A program made the translations under genes and the position numbers. From assembly GCA_947475795.1 (NCBI GenBank), contig CANJOX010000244.1, positions 1 through 5,442 of the forward strand: a DNA stretch of 5,442 nt. Reading direction: 5' to 3'. The DNA is from Gemmatimonadota bacterium (lineage in GTDB: Bacteria; Gemmatimonadota; Gemmatimonadetes; Gemmatimonadales; Gemmatimonadaceae). Under the pieces are notes generated by a model. That model ran no database searches, was not told where the DNA came from, and saw nothing but the letters and a program-made list of their open reading frames with translations. Below, in pieces: positions 1-5,442 of this stretch; the first letter of the stretch is position 1; the number at the start of each line of letters is the position of its first letter.

Positions 1-1467
1 CATGCGGTGCGCCGCGTCGTTCATCACCTCCACCGCCGGCATGGACGCGATCTCGGCGAGCATCTGCACCGAATCGCGCCGCGCGCTGTCGCCACGCTCG
101 CGCCGGATCAGCTGTGCCTGCGCCGTCATGCTGGCCGTCCCCATCGGATGCAGATGCATGAACACGCCGGCGTCACGGCGCAGCACCATCGCGTGACCGG
201 CCATGCCCATGTACGGCGTCAGCACCGACGGCGTGCCGTCGGCGTCGGCGACCTGCACCGTGAGCCGCAGGTCACGCCCCGCCGCCACCGCAGCGTCAGC
301 CGCCAGCGTGAGCGTGCCGCCGCCGGCCAGCGGATACGCCGCGCCCAACGTCACGGGCGTCACGCGACTCCACGCGTCGTCAGGGTCGAGCGCGGGGAGC
401 ATTGACGTGAGTACCGACGCGACGCCCGCCTCACCGGGTACCACCGGCGCCACCGGCACCTCGATGGTGTCCACGAGCGTCCGCTGCGCGCCGGTCTGCA
501 GCAGCAGATCACCGAACAGGACGTAGCGGCCCGCCGGCAACGGTGGCACGCGCGTCACAAACGTGTCGGCATGCACGCGCACGGGGTGCAGATGGGCCAG
601 CGCACTTTCCGTCTCGGCGCCGTCCGCGCGCATGAGGAACAGGTGCATCAGCTTGCCGTGATCCGGCACCAGTGGCGGGAAGCGATCGGTCCGCCAGAGC
701 GAATCGGTGATCGCCATCGTGAGCACCCGGTCGGCATCAACGAGGCGCACCGACGCCTGCATCGCGATGGGCTTGAGCAACCGGCGTGCGTAGGCCTGTT
801 CCTCCACCTTCCACCACGCCGCCCCGACGCCGAGTGCCAGCACGAGCAGCGCCGCCCCCGACGCCATCGCGACGCGTGCCCCACGCTGCCGCTCGGGCGA
901 GGGCGCCTGCCCCGGCGGCACCGGGCCCTCGCGCACCGCCGCGCCGATGATGGTAAGCAGACCGGCCACGAGCAGCGTCCCGAGGGCGGCCAGCAACGCC
1001 CCCATGCCGCGCTCCATCCCCATTGTGCGGGTGGCGCTTGTTTGCATCGGCACCAGCACGGCGCCGTTCCCTGCCGGCCCCTCGACCGCGACGTACACCG
1101 CGTAGACGTTGGCCGTCATGATCCAGAGGTCGTGCGCCCACACCCCGGCATCGCCCGGCACCGGTGCGGCATCCTCCGCCGGCGGCGCGCCCTTGGTACC
1201 CACGTTCCACTGCGCGGCGCGCACCGTGACCCGTGTGGGCGTGCCCGAGAGCACACGCACCGTGATCGGCACCTGCGCCGGCACCACCCCCGGCGGATCG
1301 ATGCGCACGCGCACGGGATATCCTCCCGCCTGTCCTTCGAAGACCACCTGATTGGTGCCCACGTGCGCCGAGAGCAGCACGCACGCCAGCAAGGCCGCCC
1401 CGACGGCGGTGAGCCGCGCCCCCACGGTCGCGAGCAGCGCGCCCACCCACCGACGACGGCGCCTCAA
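1..1467 (-). CDS. Membrane-anchored protein with FixH/YtkA-like domain and two His-rich 'HLHP' domains (3' end cut off by window)
   Basis: An uninterrupted frame of 489 codons reads from a TTG at 1467 to the window's left edge, where it continues, so the C-terminus is missing. Residues 9-35 form a signal-anchor or first membrane segment after an Arg-rich start. Residues 40-145 are an extracytoplasmic beta-rich stretch (GGYPVRVRIDPPG) resembling FixH/YtkA-type domains. Two more hydrophobic helices lie at about 154-178 and 199-219. The rest carries two similar modules: DHGKLMHLFLMR followed by LAHLHP (270-295), and MGMAGHAMVLRR followed by MHLHP (421-441). His275/292/294 match His425/438/440 and could be metal ligands, as in secreted copper-associated proteins with GH...HVHP motifs; this is inference. 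The TTG shares 4 bp (TTGA) with the stop of the upstream membrane-protein gene, suggesting translational coupling. The start is uncertain: in-frame GTGs lie at 1446, 1488 and 1497, and the first in-frame ATG is too far inside. The family is not firmly recognised. Confidence 0.82.
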   Translation of the reverse strand, partial: MRRRRRWVGALLATVGARLTAVGAALLACVLLSAHVGTNQVVFEGQAGGYPVRVRIDPPGVVPAQVPITVRVLSGTPTRVTVRAAQWNVGTKGAPPAEDAAPVPGDAGVWAHDLWIMTANVYAVYVAVEGPAGNGAVLVPMQTSATRTMGMERGMGALLAALGTLLVAGLLTIIGAAVREGPVPPGQAPSPERQRGARVAMASGAALLVLALGVGAAWWKVEEQAYARRLLKPIAMQASVRLVDADRVLTMAITDSLWRTDRFPPLVPDHGKLMHLFLMRADGAETESALAHLHPVRVHADTFVTRVPPLPAGRYVLFGDLLLQTGAQRTLVDTIEVPVAPVVPGEAGVASVLTSMLPALDPDDAWSRVTPVTLGAAYPLAGGGTLTLAADAAVAAGRDLRLTVQVADADGTPSVLTPYMGMAGHAMVLRRDAGVFMHLHPMGTASMTAQAQLIRRERGDSARRDSVQMLAEIASMPAVEVMNDAAHRM

Positions 1468-2675
1468 CGGCGCACCGCTCGCAGCCACGAGCCCCACGCC
1501 AGCCCTACGCGCGCGGATAGGACCGCCAGCACCAGCGCAATCGCGCCGCCGCGCGCCGTCACCGCCGCCGGCTCCGCGAGGAACGTACGCAGCGACCGCG
1601 GCCAATCGGGCGGCATCTGGTACGGCACGTTGTCGGTGTTGAAGAACCAGTTCCGCGACGCGTCGCTCACGAGGAACTCCGCGAACGGCCACTGCGTCAC
1701 GACGTGCGCCACCAGAAACACCGCCCCGAGCACGACGGCCTGCGTCCACGCGCCCCGCGTGCGGAGGCGCTCCATCACGACATCGAGGCACAGCGCCGGT
1801 GCCAGCAGCAACAGCGGAAAATCGAGCGACACCATGTGCGTGACGGCGGTGCGGATGGGACCGAGCTTGGGCGACCCCTCGAACAGCGGCAGCACCCACA
1901 GCTGCACGCACATCAGGGCCGTGTACACCAGCGCCGCTGCCGTCGCGCCGTAGCGCAGGCGCGTGCTGCGGGAGGCGGCCACGAGCGCGAACGGAAACAC
2001 CAGCGACGACACCGCATAGAAGCTGCCCAGGTGCATGGCTTCACGGCTGTGGAACTCCGTCGTGAACACGGACAGCATGGTCAGCACGAGGCCGCTCATG
2101 TACGCCACCACCCACGGCATCAGCGCCGACGGCGCGTCACCCGTGGCCGCGTGATCCGCGTCGCGCCCCTGCACGGCGTTGGCCATCACGAGCGCGCCGC
2201 CCAGAATGCTGATGAATCCGAGGGCGAGCACCGCGTGCGGCGGGCTCACGATTTTCACGTCGAGGCCGTACGCGGCGTGCCACCAGTCGTCGAACGGCGC
2301 CGACGTGACCATCGCCACCGCGCCCCAGATGCACAGCCATCCGCCCAGCGGCCCGTTGAAGAGGCGCCACACGGTCACGCCATCAGCCGGGCGCACCGCC
2401 GCGAAGAACGAGCGACGGAGCACCTCGGCACCGCACGCCAGTCCTGCCACGGCGCCGCCGGTGTAGATCGCCAGATGCGCCGGCGTCCAGAACGTGTCGC
2501 GGCCGATCGTCATGTGCCACGAGATGTCCCAGACCAATCCCACAATTACGCTGGTAGCCGCGAACACCACGGCCGACAGCTGCCACGGCACGGCGTTCGC
2601 GGATGCGCGGGCGACGCCCTGCGAGCGGCCCGCCGCGTGGTCGCGGGTAGACATTGGAATGGCGGAAGAATTCAT
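1464..2675 (-). CDS. Polytopic membrane protein of unknown function with conserved-looking Trp/His motifs
   Basis: This 403-residue frame has about ten hydrophobic helices, near residues 33-50, 67-85, 111-126, 145-166, 186-207, 217-234, 244-264, 283-301, 312-330 and 377-396, so it is an inner-membrane protein. It has no signal peptide; a hydrophilic N-terminus of about 30 residues precedes helix 1. Polar aromatic motifs sit at helix edges: WDISWHMTIGRD (49-60), TPAHL (64-68), APFDDWWHAAYGLD (126-139), SPPH (144-147) and EFHSREAMH (207-215). Such clustered His, Trp and Asp at membrane boundaries suggest a cofactor, metal or proton-linked site, but I do not recognise a named family and assign no function. 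I chose the ATG at 2675; a second ATG at 2654 is also possible, and neither has a Shine-Dalgarno site. The open frame extends to 2807 but would overlap the preceding peptidase gene. The gene lies 52 bp after that peptidase and overlaps the next gene by 4 bp, so it probably acts with the downstream HLHP-domain protein. Confidence 0.88.
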   Translation of the reverse strand: MNSSAIPMSTRDHAAGRSQGVARASANAVPWQLSAVVFAATSVIVGLVWDISWHMTIGRDTFWTPAHLAIYTGGAVAGLACGAEVLRRSFFAAVRPADGVTVWRLFNGPLGGWLCIWGAVAMVTSAPFDDWWHAAYGLDVKIVSPPHAVLALGFISILGGALVMANAVQGRDADHAATGDAPSALMPWVVAYMSGLVLTMLSVFTTEFHSREAMHLGSFYAVSSLVFPFALVAASRSTRLRYGATAAALVYTALMCVQLWVLPLFEGSPKLGPIRTAVTHMVSLDFPLLLLAPALCLDVVMERLRTRGAWTQAVVLGAVFLVAHVVTQWPFAEFLVSDASRNWFFNTDNVPYQMPPDWPRSLRTFLAEPAAVTARGGAIALVLAVLSARVGLAWGSWLRAVRR

Positions 2676-2727
2676 AGCAGGAAAAGTACGAGGCAACACG
2701 AACCGCACGAGGGCGTGATCTGGAAAA

Positions 2728-3936
2728 TTACCGGGCAGGTCGGATGCCGCGCGCCTCGAGCAGCACGCGCACCGAGTCCACCGGCAACGGCAACACGCGG
2801 CCCGCACGCGAGGTCACCGGCGTGGCTGTCAGCAACGCGTTGTACAGCGCCTCCTCGGTGGCCTCCGTGACCGCCTGAAACAGTGCGGACATCGCGTCGT
2901 TCCCCACTTCGTCGTTGGTGTTCAGCGCCGCCTCGGGCGCGCGCCGTACGCGGCGTGACGTGGAGAACGCGATCACGTAATCGCCCGACCCGTTGGACGC
3001 GCTCGAGCCGGTGCGGGCCAGCCCCATCACGGCGCGCGCCGCCAGCCGTTCGAGGTTACGCGACAGCAGCGGGGCATCAGTGGCGATCACGATCATGCAC
3101 GAGCCGTCGCCGCGTTCGGCCCCGGCGTCCCCCGGCGCGGGCGCGTCAAACGGCGAGCGACCGGCCCCGGTCGGTTGGACGTCGCGCTGAAAGGCATATC
3201 GCCCCAGCAGCTGCCCCACGGGCACCCCCGCCATCTGCAGCACGCCGCCGTAATTGCCCTGCACCAGCACCCCGATGGTGTGACCGCCCAGCGAGGCTGG
3301 CAGCACCCGCGACGACGTCCCGATGCCGCCCTTCCAGCCGAACATCACCGTCCCGTGTCCGGCCCCGACACTCCCTTCGGCCACCGCGCCGCTATCCGCC
3401 GCCGCGAGCGCGCGCCCCACCGCCGCCGCGAGTCCCGGGCGCGAACGGGTGGCGTTGAGCTGCCCGTCGTTGGTCTCACCCACCACCGGATTGATCGAGC
3501 GCACGTTGTCGTTTTCCGGCTTGGCCAGCATGTACTGCGCCAGCGCATCGCCCACCTGCCAGATGCACAGCGTGCAGGTGAGCAGCACGGGGGTTTCGAG
3601 CTCGCCGAGTTCGCGCAACTGGGTGACCCCGAGCAGCTTGCCGAAGCCGTTCCCCACGTGCAGCGCCGCCGGCACGCGGTCGCGGTACAGATCGCCCCCG
3701 TGCGGCACGATGGCCGTCACGCCCGTGCGGATCGAGTCGCCCAGCGTGATCGTGGCGTGTCCCACCCGCACCCCCGCCACGTCGGTGATGGCGTTGTGTG
3801 GGCCGGGAGTGAACACCCCGGGGGCGAGCCCCAGCGTGCGGGCGCGCGGTTGGGCGGCGGCGGGGACCGTGGCCAGCACGAGGGCAAGCCCGAGAACCGG
3901 GGCAAAGACGCGGCGACACGACATAGGGAAAGACAT
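2728..3936 (-). CDS. Exported S58-family (DmpA/BapA-like) self-processing aminopeptidase
   Basis: This 402-residue protein belongs to the P1/S58 peptidases, N-terminal nucleophile-like enzymes that cut themselves into two chains and release N-terminal residues from peptides, in some members D-amino-acid amides or beta-peptides. Family landmarks run in order: LGLAPGVFTPGPHNAITDVA (35-54) with GVRVGH (55-60), VVGETNDGQLN (151-161), GTVMFGWKGGIGTSSR (195-210), VQGNYGG (225-231, likely oxyanion Asn228), and GDGSCMIVIATDAPLL (276-291). Self-cleavage should fall between Gly278 and Ser279, making Ser279 the nucleophile. NGSGD (315-319) probably carries the remaining Ser/acidic residues. An N-terminal signal peptide is plain: MSCRR, then a hydrophobic stretch ending near VPAAAQ (about residue 29), so it acts outside the cytoplasm. 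Starts at 3936 or 3924 both fit. The frame opens further to an ATG at 3993, but that would add 19 charged residues before the signal and overlap the divergent holB start. Substrate cannot be told from sequence. Confidence 0.93.
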   Translation of the reverse strand: MSFPMSCRRVFAPVLGLALVLATVPAAAQPRARTLGLAPGVFTPGPHNAITDVAGVRVGHATITLGDSIRTGVTAIVPHGGDLYRDRVPAALHVGNGFGKLLGVTQLRELGELETPVLLTCTLCIWQVGDALAQYMLAKPENDNVRSINPVVGETNDGQLNATRSRPGLAAAVGRALAAADSGAVAEGSVGAGHGTVMFGWKGGIGTSSRVLPASLGGHTIGVLVQGNYGGVLQMAGVPVGQLLGRYAFQRDVQPTGAGRSPFDAPAPGDAGAERGDGSCMIVIATDAPLLSRNLERLAARAVMGLARTGSSASNGSGDYVIAFSTSRRVRRAPEAALNTNDEVGNDAMSALFQAVTEATEEALYNALLTATPVTSRAGRVLPLPVDSVRVLLEARGIRPAR

Positions 3937-3991
3937 CCGGGCGCTGAAGGCGGACTGACGGGGACGACGGTGACCTCTGCATATTGCGCAC
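3937..3991. promoter_or_regulatory. Divergent intergenic region with a candidate holB promoter
   Basis: These 55 bp are the only space between the divergent peptidase and holB genes, so they probably hold both start signals. For holB, CTGACG (3955-3960) and CATATT (3980-3985) each match the sigma-70 consensus at four of six positions, with a long 19 bp spacer. The -10-like box ends six bases before the ATG, so transcription could begin at or next to the start codon, giving a leaderless message. No Shine-Dalgarno site precedes holB. For the minus strand I see only the overlapping AT-rich patch (AATATG) as a possible -10. The assignment rests on position and weak consensus only. Confidence 0.35.
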
Positions 3992-5077
3992 ATGTCGCTC
4001 CGCCCGCTTTACGGACATGTCGCGCTGCGGCGCCGGATCACCGCGGCCGCCGCCGATGACCGGCTGCCCGCCAGCCTCATGCTGCAGGGCCACCGCGGGG
4101 TGGGCAAACAGCGGCTCGCCCTCTGGCTTGGACAGTACCTGCTCTGTGACCGCGCCCTGAGCGCGCGCCTCGACGCGCCCTGTGACCAGTGTCAGCAGTG
4201 CCGGTATGCGGCGCGCGCCGTGCACCCCGACCTGCATTGGTTCTTTCCGCGCCCCCGGCTCACGAATCCGTCGGTGGACGACGTGAAGGCCGATTTCCGC
4301 GAGGCGATTGCCGAGCGGATGGAGGCCGAGGGACTCTGGGCACCGTCGTCAGGCACCGAGGGGCTGCACGTGGGCACCATCCGGGCGCTGGTGCAACTCG
4401 CCGCCGTGCGCCCCGCGATGGCCGCCCGCACGGTGTTCGTGGTGGGCGACGCGGAACGCATGGTGTCACAGGAAGGGGCCGACCAGGCGGCGAACGCCTT
4501 CCTCAAGCTGCTCGAGGAGCCACCGCCCGGCACCACGATCATTCTCACCTCGAGCGAACCCGGGAACCTGCTCCCCACCATCAAGTCGCGCGTGGTGTCG
4601 ATCCGCGTGCCGACCCTGACGCGCGCGGACACCGAGGCGTTTCTCGCGGATCCGGTGGTGGCGCGCCGCGCGGCCCGGATGCCGCACGACGAAGCGATTG
4701 CCCGCATGAACGGCGCCCCCGGTGAACTGTTGGCGGGCGATGCCATGGCGGCCGCCGTCGCGGGGGCGCGCCGTCTGCTGGAGGCGGCGCTCCAGCCGTC
4801 CACGCCCGATGGCGCGGCCGAACGCGTCAAGGCGGCGGCGCGGCAAGGCGTGGCGGGTGCCCGTGGTTCTTTCACCGATACGCTCGACGCCCTCACGCAT
4901 CTCCTGCACGCGCGCGCCCGCCAACTCGTGGGGGGAGGGCGCGACGCCGACGCGCGGCGCGCGGCATCGGCGGTCGTGCTGGTGGAACAGGCGAAAGCCA
5001 AAGCCCAGGGCAACGTGAGCCCGCAGCTGCTTGGCGCGTCCCTTCTTGCTTCCCTTCACCGGACCCTGCGCCCGTGA
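3992..5077 (+). CDS. holB: DNA polymerase III subunit delta-prime (clamp loader)
   Basis: This 361-residue AAA+ protein is the delta-prime subunit of the cytoplasmic clamp loader, which works with delta and tau/gamma to load the beta sliding clamp on primed DNA. It has a degenerate Walker A, GHRGVGKQ (33-40), with Gln in place of Ser/Thr. A four-Cys zinc-binding module follows (Cys52, then PCDQCQQC with Cys64/67/70), then HPD (78-80), the Walker B-like VFVVGDAERM (148-157), NAFLKLLEEPPPGT (168-181), sensor-1 region TIILTSSEP (182-190) and the LLPTIKSR element (193-200). The C-terminal helical part ends with a typical GNVSPQLL segment. About 30 extra residues, relative to the E. coli protein as I recall it, lie between HPD and the helix before Walker B. 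Length is close to the family's usual 320-380. The ATG at 3992 is supported by the conserved N-terminus (LYGHVALRRR). The stop overlaps the moaC start by 4 bp. The altered Walker A fits a non-hydrolysing delta-prime and argues against dnaX. Confidence 0.93.
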   Translation: MSLRPLYGHVALRRRITAAAADDRLPASLMLQGHRGVGKQRLALWLGQYLLCDRALSARLDAPCDQCQQCRYAARAVHPDLHWFFPRPRLTNPSVDDVKADFREAIAERMEAEGLWAPSSGTEGLHVGTIRALVQLAAVRPAMAARTVFVVGDAERMVSQEGADQAANAFLKLLEEPPPGTTIILTSSEPGNLLPTIKSRVVSIRVPTLTRADTEAFLADPVVARRAARMPHDEAIARMNGAPGELLAGDAMAAAVAGARRLLEAALQPSTPDGAAERVKAAARQGVAGARGSFTDTLDALTHLLHARARQLVGGGRDADARRAASAVVLVEQAKAKAQGNVSPQLLGASLLASLHRTLRP

Positions 5078-5442
5078 TTCCAGACCAGCCGGCACCAGCC
5101 GGACGCGCGTTCTCACACCTCGATGCGGCCGGACATTTCACCATGGTGGACGTCGGCGACAAGCCGATGTCGGTGCGCACGGCGCTCGCCTCGGGCGCCA
5201 TCCGGATGGCGCCGGAGACGCTCAAAGCCATACAGGACAACACGTTAAAGAAGGGTGACGTGATCCCCGTGGCCCGCCTGGCGGGGATCCAGGCGGCGAA
5301 ACGGACGGCGGATCTCATCCCCCTCTGCCACCCGCTCCCGTTGTCCACGATCGAGGTCCGGGTTAACATCGATGCATCCCTGCCGGGCCTTCGGGTCGAG
5401 GGATTCGTCAGAACCACCTCGCAGACTGGGGTGGAGATGGAA
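5074..5442 (+). CDS. moaC: Cyclic pyranopterin monophosphate synthase MoaC (3' end cut off by window)
   Basis: The 123 visible codons encode most of MoaC, which converts the MoaA product 3',8-cyclo-7,8-dihydro-GTP into cyclic pyranopterin monophosphate, an early step of molybdenum cofactor synthesis in the cytoplasm. Family motifs are clear: SHLDAAGHFTMVDVGDKP (14-31), KKGDVIPVARLAGIQAAKRT (59-78), LIPLCHPLPLS (81-91) and TGVEME (118-123). By motif matching, Lys60 corresponds to E. coli Lys51, His86 to His77, and Glu121/Glu123 to Glu112/Glu114. The helix with the catalytic Asp128 and Lys131 equivalents lies beyond the window. The GTG start shares GTGA with the holB stop, and no clear Shine-Dalgarno site precedes it, so it probably depends on translation of holB. 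The only later in-frame start near the N-terminus, ATG at residue 24, would remove conserved sequence. A 10 bp near-perfect tandem repeat (5084-5103) codes for the variable DQPAPAG stretch. Confidence 0.95.
   Translation, partial: MIPDQPAPAGRAFSHLDAAGHFTMVDVGDKPMSVRTALASGAIRMAPETLKAIQDNTLKKGDVIPVARLAGIQAAKRTADLIPLCHPLPLSTIEVRVNIDASLPGLRVEGFVRTTSQTGVEME

Noticed and set aside
436..470. CACCGG-type repeats in the left gene
   Set aside because: They encode a Val-Pro-Ala linker (VPVAPVVPG) on the minus strand in GC-rich DNA and show no regular array.
571..1953. Long plus-strand open frame of 460 codons opposite the two membrane genes
   Set aside because: Its protein is Arg/His/Pro-rich without domains or hydrophobic pattern, it spans the junction of two well-supported minus-strand genes, and it is expected from high third-position GC.
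2676..2727. Short inverted repeat CACG-CCCT-CGTG after the peptidase stop as a possible terminator
   Set aside because: The stem is only four base pairs and no T-run follows, so it does not support a terminator.
3175..4059. Plus-strand open frame of 294 codons (and the frame at 3323-3958) opposite the peptidase
   Set aside because: The opposite strand carries a clear S58 peptidase with catalytic motifs; the plus-strand product is low-complexity Arg/His-rich and overlaps the holB start.
5084..5103. Two tandem copies of a 10 bp unit (ACCAGCCGGC/A) at the moaC start
   Set aside because: Too short and inside coding sequence for the variable N-terminal tail; likely chance or slippage. Mentioned only in the moaC entry.
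4192..5116. Minus-strand open frames opposite holB and at 4893-5417 opposite holB/moaC
   Set aside because: holB and moaC are recognised in full by ordered motifs; the minus-strand products are Arg/Ala/Ser-rich shadows with no recognisable feature.

Overview
The window is GC-rich (clearly well above 60% by eye), with strong G/C bias at third codon positions. That bias produces many long shadow reading frames. It is densely packed bacterial chromosome: five protein genes in two divergent groups, with only two short gaps of about 50 to 55 bp. No RNA gene, insertion sequence, CRISPR array or origin is visible, and no stretch over 300 bp lacks a gene. Codon use, lack of clear Shine-Dalgarno sites and the style of the proteins would fit a high-GC environmental bacterium such as a member of the Gemmatimonadota. 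This is an impression, not a demonstrated assignment.

Left group, minus strand, read from right to left. First comes an exported S58-family (DmpA/BapA-type) self-processing aminopeptidase (2728-3936). After a 52 bp gap comes a roughly ten-helix membrane protein of unknown function rich in Trp/His motifs (1464-2675). It overlaps by 4 bp the next gene (1-1467), a membrane-anchored protein with a FixH/YtkA-like N-terminal domain and two copies of a His-rich 'H...HLHP' domain, which runs off the left edge. The last two genes look like a translationally coupled, functionally linked pair, possibly handling a metal such as copper at the membrane. That role is inference.

Right group, plus strand. 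The DNA polymerase III delta-prime subunit gene holB (3992-5077) overlaps by 4 bp the molybdenum-cofactor gene moaC (5074 to the right edge, truncated). The two groups are separated by a 55 bp divergent promoter region (3937-3991).

The most interesting part is the unrecognised membrane pair on the left. The rest is well-known housekeeping or peptidase genes in a somewhat unusual arrangement.
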